From Macrocystis pyrifera (Eukaryota > Sar > Phaeophyceae > Laminariales > Laminariaceae), in contig JASSKH010000002.1 of the NCBI GenBank assembly GCA_031763025.1, positions 19,658,168-19,722,167 on the forward strand: a DNA stretch of 64,000 nt, written 5' to 3'. This document shows positions 20,971 through 30,730 of the stretch, in pieces. Below the pieces are notes generated by a model that did no database searches, had not been told where the DNA came from, and saw nothing but the letters and a program-made list of their open reading frames with translations. The translations under genes and the position numbers were made by a program. The first letter of the stretch is position 1. The number at the start of each line of letters is the position of its first letter.

Positions 20971-21126
20971 ACCCACCAGTATATACCAGCGCAGTCCCAC
21001 CAACCTATGATTCCCGAGACTGATTTGGAGCGGCAGCGACCCACCAATGTACCAGCGCAGCCTCACCAACCTATGATTCCCTAAACTGATTTGGAGCCGT
21101 AGCGACCCACCGGTTTACCAGCGCTG
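20971..21126 (+). repeat. Tandem repeat, about 67-bp unit
   Basis: Two full units and a third partial unit, beginning ACCCACC at 20971, 21039 and 21105, with CACCAACCTATGATTCCC and CTGATTTGGAGC inside each. Confidence 0.9.
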
Positions 21127-21390
21127 TGGCTATGTCTGGTCTGCGTTGGGTGTGCGCCCTCTGTGCTGCGTGCTATCTTCCGTGTTCTATGTGCCTGCTG
21201 CTGTGTGTCCAGTGTTGCATGCTGCGTGTTCTGTATGCTTGCTGTGTGTGCCGTACGCTTTGGGTATTTGGTGCGTGCTGTGTGTGTTTGCTGTGCGCTG
21301 TGTGCGTGGGTCCTGCTCTGCGTCATCTCAGTGTCACGCAGTCCCGCACCTGCTCTGCCTTCATTTCACGCAGAATTTCGTTTCCTTTTC
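21127..21390 (+). repeat. TGTGC/CTG-rich low-complexity stretch
   Basis: The sequence is dominated by TGTGTGC, GTGCTG and TGTGTTTGC words. Three overlapping cysteine-rich frames are open at once, which is expected from this composition. Confidence 0.6.
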
Positions 21391-21394
21391 GTCC

Positions 21395-21515
21395 CTTTTC
21401 TTGTACCCCGGGGCCGATTATACAGTGCCCCTCGCATTTCCCTTTTACAACGTTTATGGAAACCCCCGTCCACGCGTATACGATACAATTTCGTCTCCTT
21501 TGCGTCCCTTTTCCA
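21395..21515 (+). repeat. Direct repeat D, copy 1 (others at 23233-23350 and 23351-23416)
   Basis: The unit starts CTTGTACCCCGGGGCCGATT, continues CAGTGCCCCTCGCATTTCCC and ends CGTCTCCTTT. It lies beside a GGGACGGGACGG array, as the other copies do. Confidence 0.85.
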
Positions 21516-21535
21516 AGGCTTATCACAGTCACTGA

Positions 21536-21780
21536 GAATCGTGACGGGACGGGACGGGACAGATTTGACTCGTTTGGCGGTAAAAAAAAAATGAAATCGG
21601 GACGGGACGGTAAAATGAGGACATAAAAAGTTGGCAGGACGGGACGGGACGGGACAGCGGGTGCCAAATTTTCCGACGGGACGGGACGGTAAACGTCAAA
21701 GGGGCTGATTTTCACGACGGGACGGGACGGTAAATATTTTCCCCCTCGGCGGGACGAGACGGTAAATATTTTTTTCTTCT
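21536..21780 (+). repeat. GGGACGGGACGG minisatellite, array 1
   Basis: Clusters of GACGGGACGGGACGG alternate with GGTAAA and T- or A-runs at 21541, 21600, 21640, 21677, 21716 and 21750. Confidence 0.85.
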
Positions 21781-22147
21781 TTCCCGCCGCAAGGTCGGCG
21801 CGGTTGTACGTGAAAAACTTCCCGCACACTGCTGGTTCCGCGAAAGGAGCCGTCCCGACGCAGATGTTTTCTTCTCGACCCGCGCAGCCCAAGCCCCGAG
21901 AAGTGTTGCCACTACACGGGCGACGTCTTGTGATTTCTTCCACCCCTACCCCTAGCACCGTTGTTGCGTTGCCAGCTCATGGTGGTTGTTCTGATGGGTG
22001 TGCTTGCGCTGTGTTACCGGTGGTTGTGGAGGTGGAGGTGGTGGCGGCGGCGGCGGTGATTCTAGTGCCGCTGCTGGTCGATCGACCCCGCCCGTGAGAT
22101 AGGCATCCATGGCGTCCGTGCCGGTCACATCAAATATGTTATACCAG

Positions 22148-22302
22148 TAGGAGACAGCACTTTCCCTTGACATATAGCAACTTTGCATTGACATGCTTTG
22201 ACTGACACCAAACTACTAGGTTTTAATGTAGAACACTCGACCCTACATCCTTGACAGTGCACGTTTTGCGTCCCGCTTGATGACATGTCTCCTGGCATCT
22301 TT
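22148..22302 (-). mobile_element. MITE-like element M1, copy 2
   Basis: Inverted relative of 8202-8355, with ends TAGGAGACAGCAC and TGTCTCCTGGCATCTTTTT. The shared GCATCTTT next to the end shows that the terminal repeat is about 17 bp. The left end has decayed. Confidence 0.75.
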
Positions 22303-22689
22303 TTGGGCCACACCAGTACTGGTGTGACCGTGAGTTGAGTGGTCTCTGTGCTGTTTGTGTGTGGTGACGAGCCTGTGGCAGGTGTTGTGTTATGATACTC
22401 TGCTTTCAGTTGTGAGTGGAAATATGAAGTATGAAGATTCTTTAAAAAAAATGAAAAAAAAAACACCATCAGGTATACACTTACTACTTGGTAGTAATTT
22501 TGATTATTTTCGTACAGTAGATGGTAATATTTGTACTTACCTTCATTTGAAAGTATATAAAAGCAAATCATCAACCAGCTGCTGATCAACATCACCAGCA
22601 CAGCTGTTTCTGCTCGAAAAAAAAAGAAGCAAATGTGGTGCGCAGCAATTTCATACAACTGACCAGGTATTATATAAGATGAAGACGAT

Positions 22690-22800
22690 GAAAATACGTC
22701 ATCTGTGAGTTCGACTGGTTAATAACTGAATAGTTGCTACCCAATTTTGCAAGCTGGGTAATACGCCTACCTACTATTCTATACGTATTTCATTTATGAT
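22690..22800 (+). repeat. Diverged relative of the insertion at 36584-36702
   Basis: GTGAGTTCGACTGxTT, TTTTGCAAGCTGGGTAATACG and TATTCTATACG match 36603-36680. This is an older copy of the same short element. Confidence 0.6.
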
Positions 22801-22947
22801 AACACATGTATTTATATAGGAATTACTATTGAAGTTTGGTACAACTCGAAATTTCTTGATTAATTTCGTAATTCGTGGTGGAAATGGATGGGAACGGACG
22901 ACCACGAATATTTCTTGTAGGGGAAGAGGCACGTTATGTCCGCCGGA

Positions 22948-23225
22948 GGCGGTGTCACGACGGGACGGAACGATAATTTCCTACGGCAGAGATTTCATCG
23001 GCGGGGCGGGACGGTAATTTTTCGGTGTCACGGCGGGACGGGACGGTAATTTTTCGGTGTCACGGCGGGACGGGACGGTAATTTTTCGGTGCCACGGCGG
23101 GACGGGACGGTAAGTGACGACGGTCAGGGATTTTGTGGGCGGGACGGGACGGCGGGACCATTTTGACGGCGGGGTTACCGTCCCGTTCCGTCCCGCCGCT
23201 ACCGTCCCGCCGAAATTACCGTGAT
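22948..23225 (+). repeat. GGGACGGGACGG minisatellite, array 2 (32-bp unit)
   Basis: CGGCGGGACGGGACGGTAAT followed by TTTTCGGTGTCA repeats about three and a half times from 23000 to 23115, then GACGGGACGG words continue and switch strand at about 23167 (CCGTCCCG). Direct repeat D follows immediately. Confidence 0.9.
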
Positions 23226-23232
23226 AAGTCTT

Positions 23233-23416
23233 GCCCTTTTCTTGTACCCCGGGGCTGATTATACAGTGCCTCTCGCATTTCCCTTTTACAACGTTTATGG
23301 AAACCCCCGTCCACGCATACACGATACAATTTCGTCTCCTTTTCGTCCCTTGTTTATTGTACCCCGGGGATGACTACACAGTGCCCCTCGCACTTCCACT
23401 TTACAACGTTTAAGGA
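23233..23416 (+). repeat. Direct repeat D, copies 2 and 3
   Basis: Copy 2 (23233-23350) is near-identical to 21395-21515. Copy 3 (23351-23416) is partial, starting at GTACCCCGGGGATGA. Confidence 0.85.
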
Positions 23417-23577
23417 AACCCTGACCTGTGAAATTGAAATTTTGATTCAGCGACCTACTGCTGTAGTATTTCGTCGTACAGCCATGTGACTTCCTGCCAT
23501 CATCGCTGCTTGTACTGCGTTCGCTGGTGCTCTCCTCTCCCGAAGCCACCAGCCGGCTGTCTTGGGACTGTTCGACG

Positions 23578-23851
23578 TAATGGCTACACTTGATTGCGGC
23601 AAGTACCTGAACGACAACCTCTATCGGCACTGCATGTCTGGCATCGACTATCTGGGCGTCCTGGTACACCCAACCACCTTGCGAGGGCAACAGCAGGCAG
23701 GACATTCAGAATATGTGTACCAGCGCCCTCCACTACTACTATACTTGCTGATAGCGCAGGGGAGGTTGAGTGCCAAGGAGATGGGAACTGCGGCCTTTAC
23801 TCGATCCTCAACGGAATGAATGAACTTCAACGCCAACAAAAACTACGATAG
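23578..23851 (+). CDS. OTU-like (or Ulp1-like) cysteine protease fragment
   Basis: One frame contains GEVECQGDGNCGLYSILNGM before a stop at 23849-23851. The DGNCxxxSI block matches the catalytic-cysteine motif of OTU proteases (DGxC-[LF]xR[SA]). The upstream phrase GKYLNDNLYRHC could instead suit an Ulp1/C48 start. The frame carrying LNDN (23562) differs from that carrying DGNC (23594), so an intron or frameshift is needed. Together with the C-terminal OTU halves at 5200 and 11990 it suggests that OTU-bearing elements are common in this genome. Confidence 0.45.
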
Positions 23852-24000
23852 TTTGCAGATTATGTACTGCTGAACTTTTGACATGATAATTTCAATCTTC
23901 AAAACCTTCAACGGTATTTGCGTTCCTCGACCTCGTGCGTTTTGATTACAATCGAACCACGAGTGCTGCACGTAAGAATACTTATCCAACCTCTATTAAT

Positions 24001-24009
24001 AGTACAGAT
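24001..24009 (+). repeat. SINE target-site duplication, left
   Basis: AGTACAGAT, repeated exactly at 24366-24374 after the A tail. Confidence 0.85.
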
Positions 24010-24338
24010 AAGCAACCTCTAGTACCGGCGTCCCCGGTGGCTTGGTAGGTGGTCCGCGTGCCTGTCAAGATCAATTTCGTGGGTTCAAGCCCCACCGAGT
24101 GCATGCTCATTGGGACTTTTTCTTGCATAAAAAATTGATAAGCGGAAAGCGCGAAAGCGTGAGTTGGCTACATTCGATGAAAATCGACGAGCAGTGGGAA
24201 TGCTGAACCCATTGCGCGACAAAAAATAAAGGCACGTACCGGGGGGGAGAAGGGACGACACCTGTGACCACGGCTTGTCCAGAAGATCGTCGAGGGTAAA
24301 ACCTCCTACGAGTGGGCTGGGAAGTAAAAGTGATGGAT

Positions 24339-24365
<27 letters not shown>
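24010..24365 (+). mobile_element. tRNA-derived SINE, young copy
   Basis: The head resembles a tRNA: an A-box-like GTGGCTTGGTAGGTGG, an anticodon-loop-like CCTGTCAAG (GTC, aspartate-type), and a perfect T arm GTGGG-TTCAAGC-CCCAC. The acceptor stem has decayed. A body of about 250 bp follows (through GTCGAGGGTAAAACCTCC) and ends in about 26 A. Perfect 9-bp target duplications flank it, which with the intact A tail indicates a recent insertion. A reverse-complement relative lies at 32115-32400. Confidence 0.8.
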
Positions 24366-24369
<4 letters not shown>

Positions 24370-24770
24370 CAGATGAAGTCGCAAGTACGAGATACAAGTA
24401 CTCGTGTAACCAAAATGAGGTTCCCCACGTATCTAGCTAGATATGAGGCATAGACGTCGTACAGGTATAAATAGTCGTATAATCGCAATTTTGACCCTTC
24501 ATACGAGGTACCTCTCAAGCATCGAAGCTCGAGTTGCGCGTACTCGTACACGTGCCGTACAAATCCATGCGTTCTTGTAGGCAGTTTGCGAGTGCTCGTA
24601 TAATATTTCATATCTTGTACAATTCTTCGACTTCCGATCCGACTACTGATGTTGTACCGCTGCACACATTGACTGCGCCTTCTATCGTCTTACACCATCC
24701 TGGCAACATTTCAGGGGTGGTGATGTACTAACCATTGCTGTTGATGCTCCAACGTGCTGTACTTGCAGGC

Positions 24771-25187
24771 TACCCAATTCGCGTACCCTCTCTCGGATGT
24801 TCGACGGCTTAAGCACAACATCACCAACGGCGTCGTCAACCACGTCACCGTAGGCCGTGTCCTGACTGTTGCCTACCTCGGCGCGATGTCCAACCAGCCT
24901 CAATGTCGCCTTCTTCATCTTGTGGAGGGGACGAGGGCTCGTACCATAGGGTTCGATTTTCAGATGGATACAACAACAGGAAACCCTTGTCGGTGTTCGA
25001 CGCGCAGCTTCAGCGTGCCTTCCAGGACCATCTGTTTGCCTCGGGAGCCTCTTCCGCGGAAACCAGAACGGTGCACGCACAGGCGTTCGTTAAGCTAAAC
25101 GGCGCCGAGCTCAAACGGGACAATGGCCGTCAAACGATAGTCATGGAGTACGCCGACCTACCGGACGTACTCGTGCTGCGATGAGGT
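24771..25187 (+). CDS. Candidate exons upstream of the PIF1-like helicase part
   Basis: After TGTACTTGCAG (a good 3' splice site, ending 24770) one frame reads ATQFAYPLSDVRRLKHNITN and VVNHVTVGRVLTVAYLGAMS. After a second CAG near 24965 another frame reads KPLSVFDAQLQRAFQDHLFA, then NGAELKRDNGRQTIVMEYAD up to a stop at 25184. The protein-like composition and proximity to the helicase exon suggest parts of the same gene. I do not recognise a domain. Confidence 0.35.
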
Positions 25188-25303
25188 CTCAAATAAGAAC
25201 ACTTACAACAGGGACACAACACTGCACATACGACCTCTAACTACATACTCTGTAATGCTGCGGGTAGTCACTTTCGTCCACCTTCGTTAACATCCCCTCT
25301 TTC

Positions 25304-25761
25304 AGGTCGGCATAACCAAGAACGTGAACCAAGGACGAGGCATCGTCAACGCTACGTGCGTGATACTCCGGGGTTGGAAAGACACCGACGCATCCTTGGA
25401 TGCGCAAAGAGACGAAAAAGATTTCACGTGCAAACGACCGGCGTGGGTTCTCATACAACTCACCACTGGAAAGGGAAAAGGCACCATACCAAAGGTTCAA
25501 CCATTTCAAGAGAAAAACGTGTGGGTGCCCACCTGTCGTGGTCCGGACGTAAGTGGGGCTTATACCGCAATTCAATGGCCGATTGTGGTAGTAGCATGCA
25601 TGACCGTACAGAGGGTTCAGGGCGTAGGGTTCGAACGACTAGCCCTGTGGATACCGCCTAGAGGGTTCTTCGCGCAGGGACAAGGGCACACCGCTGTGTC
25701 GAGAGCGCCGAGCCCAAAGGGGATGTTCCTAGAACTCCCAGATACTGTTGTGCACAAGTAG
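25304..25761 (+). CDS. PIF1-like / Helitron-type helicase, C-terminal part
   Basis: A CCTCTTTCAG acceptor at 25294-25303 is followed by GITKNVNQGRGIVNATCVIL, matching the N-x-(D/N)-x-G-x-x-NGT segment of PIF1-like helicases. The end reads WPIVVVACMTVQRVQGVGFE and later GQGHTAVSRAPSP, matching motif V (T-x-x-(K/R)-x-QG) and motif VI (GQ-x-Y-V-A-x-SR). The ATP-binding N-terminal domain is not visible in the window. It may be a host gene piece or, more likely here, a Helitron-type or other element relic. The stop is at 25759-25761. Confidence 0.65.
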
Positions 25762-26091
25762 AGAGGAAGCGAAAACATTCCTCAAGGACGCGTTCCAGCC
25801 ACCGCTAGATGCCATCAAGGCTCTGGACGACATGCGGGCCCGAGCCCCGGCGATCGTCGAAGTAGACACTGGCGGAATAATAGTACAGTATGCCGCGTTG
25901 TGAAATTCTACCCAGCCCTACTTGAGTCCTGCACTCTGGACTGGAGTATGGACAACCATTGCACAACCATTGGGTACGTACGCGCTTAACTCATAAAAAA
26001 CATTGGGTCGTAAATATATTCGAGAACGACTAACATCGAGAATTCCCACGTTCACGTCTTAATAAAAAACAGCGTGCGCGCTATGCGTTCG
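25762..26091. other. Unassigned
   Basis: The helicase-like reading does not continue with recognisable motifs. There is a short direct repeat of ACAACCATTG (25952, 25963). Confidence 0.4.
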
Positions 26092-26330
26092 CCAAAACAC
26101 TGTGAACTTCGCTCCCACCAACACACGACTCCCGAAAACTATCTTCTCGCCAAAGCGAGCTCCCAAAACGCTTTGACTTTCCTCCCACCAACGCACGACT
26201 CCCGAAAATCAATCTCTCGCCAAAGCGAGCCACCAAAACGCTGTGACTTCGCTCCCACCAACACACGTCTCCCGGAAACCATCTTCTCGCCAAAAGCGAG
26301 CCACCAAAACACTGTGACATGACACTTCCA
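26092..26330 (+). repeat. Minisatellite, about 70-bp unit
   Basis: CCAAAACxCTGTGACTTCGC followed by TCCCACCAACxCACGxCTCC and TCTCGCCAAAGCGAGC repeats from 26092, 26163, 26233 and 26303 (the last partial). Because 70 is not a multiple of three, open frames on the minus strand differ between units. Confidence 0.95.
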
Positions 26331-26700
26331 ATTCACCCTTCTCAGTCAAAATAAGCAAAATACAGGCAGCTACATAGTTGTACTGTAGTACGAGTGTTTG
26401 CCGGTCGTTTCGCATGATGTCATGCATGTATGAAACGATGATCTACTATTATACTACTATATGTATTGTTTCGTACTGAAGATAGAACTAAAAATGCTTT
26501 CCGAATTCGGGCAAACGAAATCTTTGCAATACTAAAAGTACCTGGAAATAAAAACTTCCGGTGATTTTCCGAGTTCGAGCAGACACATCAATTTGAATCT
26601 ACTGCCGCTGCAGCAATAATAAGCCGCACATAGCAGGCACAACCCACAACTCACAGACACAGCAGCAGCACAGCTTGAAGAACTGGGGACGACAGGACAG

Positions 26701-26824
26701 CATGCCGCTGGAAGACCTCTTCAAGAAGTCCGACACCGAGGGCTATGATGCATCTGTCGTGAGGGACATGCCCACGTACCCCGGCATGGGGCTGACACAC
26801 CATGTCCTTCTGAAAAACGTCGAG
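26701..26824 (+). CDS. Candidate exon of an unrecognised gene
   Basis: From ATG at 26701 the frame reads MPLEDLFKKSDTEGYDASVV, RDMPTYPGMGLTHHVLLKNV E, then meets GTACGC, a possible 5' splice donor. Codon third positions are strongly G/C (CTG, AAG, ACC, GAC), unlike the flanks, which is why I list it despite its short length. The function is unknown. Confidence 0.4.
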
Positions 26825-28040
26825 GTACGCGTCAAATCTTGTCCCCTCAGTACAAATTGAACGGAAATATAAGGAACACATTATTATGAACATCAATGTA
26901 AAAAAACTCGTTATATTTCTGCCCAAAGTGTTGATTTGTATCATCACACCACCATCGTACGTGTGAGTATCATCGGCAGAAACAGCAGAGCTGCTGCTGC
27001 AGCATGCCCGTTTCAAGTTGGGAGGTATAGCAGCTCCTCCTGGAGTGTTGTGCGTCCGTGTCTCCACACGGAGTGACACCCGGCACCAGCACCAGTACCA
27101 ATGAATGCTGCTGCTACTGCTTTTGAGGGACGTTCTGATTCGTTGTTACGGACGAGCCAACTGCTAGGAAATTAAATATGCCGGGTAAAAAATGTTCCCC
27201 GAACACCAACATTTGTACACAGAATGTGGTATTGGCTGACATGTAAGAAAACAGCACAAGTACACAACCTAACACAATAGCCAGAGACGTGGCTTCGAAA
27301 ACATTCATCTCCCAATAAAATTGCATTTTTCCGAGGGGAGATTCCACCTTTGGAGATTGGGTGATGTCTCCGCAAACACCGATGCCGTGCCTGCCGATTG
27401 TGGCAACTACCGACTTACGTTGCGATACGGTCGTGACGTCTCAGTTCGTTGGGACACATATATGATATCCGCCTTTGGCATCGTCGAAACACGCCGGACA
27501 AGAAAAGTCTTGCAATCTTCGTACCAATACCTACCTGGTGACAGGCAGAAATTGAATTTCTGACATACTCGAAACAAACTTATCCTCCCAGCGCCGAACA
27601 CCTCCGTGCCACTACCGTATTATCTTCTTGCCTCACGGCATCTACTGCTGTGTTGCTCCGTGAGACAAGAAGCCTTATGCACACTTACACACAAACGCCA
27701 AGAAGCGTCGACAAGTCTTCCACGCAGCGACATATCTATCGAGTGGCCAAACAAACAAAAGAAGCATCCTCGCGCAGGCGGTGTATGATCCTGTCGTTGT
27801 AGCGTTGTACGTGAGGGAATATTCCGCGCATGAAACATGTTGCAAACAAAAAAATGTTCATTTTTTCCCGAATTAGGGTTGGTAAATAGAAACAACTATA
27901 AACTCGTCTGGCGCGGTCGGTCGCTAGCTGAGCCCTTCGGTAAACATTCGCTAGCCGTTAACCATGATTCGCGAGTACTGGGACTTTTCGCGGGAATAAC
28001 TTCCAACTTTTAATTTTTCGGAAATAGCTTTCACAAGACT
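26825..28040. other. Unassigned
   Basis: No repeat partner or motif. Plus frame 27321-27563 and minus frame 27620-27895 are open but unsupported. Confidence 0.4.
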
Positions 28041-28632
28041 GTCGCGTTTTTTGGCTGTTTGCTAGAAGCACAGCAAGCAGCAAGTAGTAGGTGTTCTCCT
28101 TTCCGCTCATTATGAAGCAAGCTTCGTTGAGGTTTAGCGTTTGCTAGCACTTTTTCCCACGGCAAAGACCCGGCGCTCACACCTATCTTCGCCTTCGCGC
28201 AGTAGCTACATACCCCGTGGGATCTGTTTGTCCGCCGCAAGGGGCGGTATTCGCCTGGGATCAAGAACATAGAATCGACAACTTCGTAGCTACGTACATC
28301 GCCACTTCTGGCAGGTGCACATGATTGTGATCACAAGACGGTCAGCCATTTTGGCTCTTTGATACAAGTGCAGCAAGCAACAAGCAGTAGGTGTTTTCCT
28401 TTCGGTTTGGTGTGAACCAAGCTTCTTTGTTCGCTCTCCCTTTTTCCCATGGGAAAGACCGGGCGCTCACACCTACCTTCGCCTTCGCGCAAGAGCTGCT
28501 GTTCGGGCTGGGATCTGTTTGCCCGTCGCAAGGGGCTTTGTTCGCCTGGATGAAGAATATAGAATGAAAAAGTTCGTAGCTAGACCGCCACTACTGCTGT
28601 AGCTCCAGGCAGGTGCGCATGATTGTAGTCTT
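28041..28632 (+). repeat. Tandem duplication, about 295-bp unit
   Basis: Unit 1 (about 28041-28335) and unit 2 (about 28336-28632) share AGTAGGTGTTxTCCTTTC, GCGCTCACACCTAxCTTCGC, GGGATCTGTTTGxCCG and CAGGTGCxCATGATTGT. A third, more diverged copy occurs at 29160-29410. Confidence 0.8.
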
Positions 28633-29750
28633 GTGTATTGTATTTACTTTTCGTAGTTGCTGCATGTAATTCTGACTCAATACATATTGGGAATTTGACT
28701 GCCCACACTGCTGTACATGGATCCGATGGTCCATGGTTGGTCCTATTCAGTTCTTGATAAGACAATACCTGTGCACACAGCACAGAGCAGCACTGCTCGC
28801 CATCGCCCTCATGCTGTACGTGTTAACAGCTCTGCTGCTGCTCAAGACTGGTCGTGCCGCTGGGCACTGATCAACGGCCATCAATCAAAGCAGGGTGGCT
28901 ACACATTTTTTGTTGTTGCTGCTGTAGTTGTGGCTGGTACGGTCGATTCGCTCTTTTAGCTCAAGTGTAATATGTTTTGCAAGCGATCAAAAAGCAATAG
29001 TTTACAGAAAATCCACGTACGCATGATCGTACCAGGTAGTATCCAATAACTGCTGCAACTAATGTTGTGTACCACTCAGCCCGTAAATGTAAAGAGCATT
29101 TGATTATTCGAATTAAAAGCGAACCATCACTACGTTCCGGGACGGGGCTAATAGAGTACTAGGACTGTCACGTTCATTGAGCTATTCGCTACACACGCTA
29201 CATACAGCAGTACGTAAATTTCAAAACATGTTTTTTTCTTTCGGCTCATTGTGAACGACAAAAGGACGCCTCCCCGTGGAATACTGTTGCATGGCTGTAG
29301 CTTTTGCTCGCAGCTTCCCCCGCGGGAAGGGCTCAGCATTCACACCTATACCTTCGCCTCTGCGCAGTTGCTACCTACCCTGCTGTTTAAATACAGGGCG
29401 GACAAATTCGAGGCTGGACTGCTAGCTGCGCTGGCGGGTTATTTGGATCGTTGAAGTATTAAGAGCTGGAAGTGATTTTGACTCAAAACTAACTTGAAAT
29501 TTGATTGAAGACTGCTGAATGGTTCCAATGGTCCAAGAGCCTGGTCATATCGCATGATAATAATAGTTATTCTGATGATGCAACAACCGCACACACAGCA
29601 CATAACAGCATATCCTAGCTTGCCAATGCCCTCATGCGATACGTAAGTATCTGCCCTGCTACTGTTAAGTCTGGTCGTGGGCCCCTGAGAACTACCCTCT
29701 TCGGTTGCCGAAGTTGGCTGGAACGTTCGAATCACTTTGTTTTATAGCGT
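28336..29750 (+). repeat. Diverged segmental duplication (28336-28960 and 29160-29750)
   Basis: After the 295-bp unit the second parts also match: TTTGACTGCxCxxACTGCTG, CAATGGTCCAxG or its counterpart, GCACACAGCACA, CTCATGCxxTACGT and CTGGTCGTG. Identity is low (roughly 65-70% by eye), so the duplication is old. Confidence 0.65.
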
Positions 29751-30650
29751 GTGGTTATTTCTGCTGTACGTACGAGTACCTGGCGACGAGTCATACGTTT
29801 TGCTACAAAAAATGCTGTAAGTTCACGTGAATTTGGGTTGCAGAAAATCTTCATACGATCGTAGTACGAGTATGCTTGCTGCTGTATCTTATTACTGCTG
29901 CACCAATTCTTGATGTACTATAGTTCAGGTCTCCCGCAATAATAAACAAGTGCTTAGCCGCGCTATCATGGTACATATGTATGTCTCCCTAACAACTCAT
30001 GGTATATACGTATGTCTCCCTAACAACATCACGACGAGTACGAGCAAGTGTCTTTGTTGTTTTGGGCACCCGAAAAATCAACCGGTACATTATTTGTTGA
30101 CTCCTCCAGTAAACTCGTACCGGCAGACTATACATGCTTCTCTCTGTTGCTGCTCGGTATTGTTGCCCTGTCCTAGGGTGTATTTTTGTGTTTGGTTGCC
30201 CCAATTTGGACTTCTTAACTAATGGCATCATATCTGGTACATCATTTTAAAAACCGCATCGGGACGCAAGCACAGTAGTCTCCACACCAAGTGCAGTATA
30301 CCTGGCACATACACATATCAAATTCGAAGTAGCATGTAAGTATAGCATTAGTGGCATATCTCTTGCGTCACCACACCCTCTGACAACCTAATCCACCGTA
30401 GCATTCTTTGTGTAGCTGGGTTTGGACACTTCCGTACCTGCTGTACTTCGAAGTAATACCTTACGATACCTGGTATTGTCGTATTATGTCTAGTCGTTAC
30501 GTACCACTCCAGACGGAAATCTTGCAACCAATACAACGCGTCCCACGTTTGTACCATTAACCCAAAACACACGAAAAGGGTACCAAACGACTACGAGGCG
30601 GCCACAGTCCATCCTTCCTTCACCCGATAAACATACAAACACACTGCATT
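29751..30650. other. Unassigned, with a small tandem repeat
   Basis: At 29966-30027 a 31-bp unit (CATGGTAxATxxGTATGTCT) is repeated twice. No gene is supported. Confidence 0.5.
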
Positions 30651-30659
30651 CCAAACAGA

Positions 30660-30730
30660 TCCGTCCGGGTAAGAACCGTTTTACGCTCTCAACCGCCCGG
30701 GTAAGAACCGATTCCCTCTCTTGACCGCCC
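30660..30730 (+). repeat. 31-bp tandem duplication
   Basis: CCGxCCGGGTAAGAACCG recurs after 31 bases, within 30660-30730. Confidence 0.85.

Noticed and set aside
21126-21626. Cysteine-rich secreted protein (166 codons)
   Set aside because: Three frames are open together over TGTGC-rich low-complexity DNA, and the ORF runs into the GGGACGG minisatellite.
22125-22658. 177-codon minus-strand ORF with a hydrophobic start
   Set aside because: It spans the MITE M1 and AT-rich simple sequence, with no conserved motif.
24085-24384. Protein frame conserved between the two SINE copies (VGGFTL, FSIPTARRF)
   Set aside because: The copies are similar enough in DNA that open antisense frames are expected; the structure (tRNA head, A tail, target duplication) explains the sequence.
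26092-26330. Repeat protein encoded by the 70-bp units
   Set aside because: The period is not a multiple of three, so each unit is read in a different frame.
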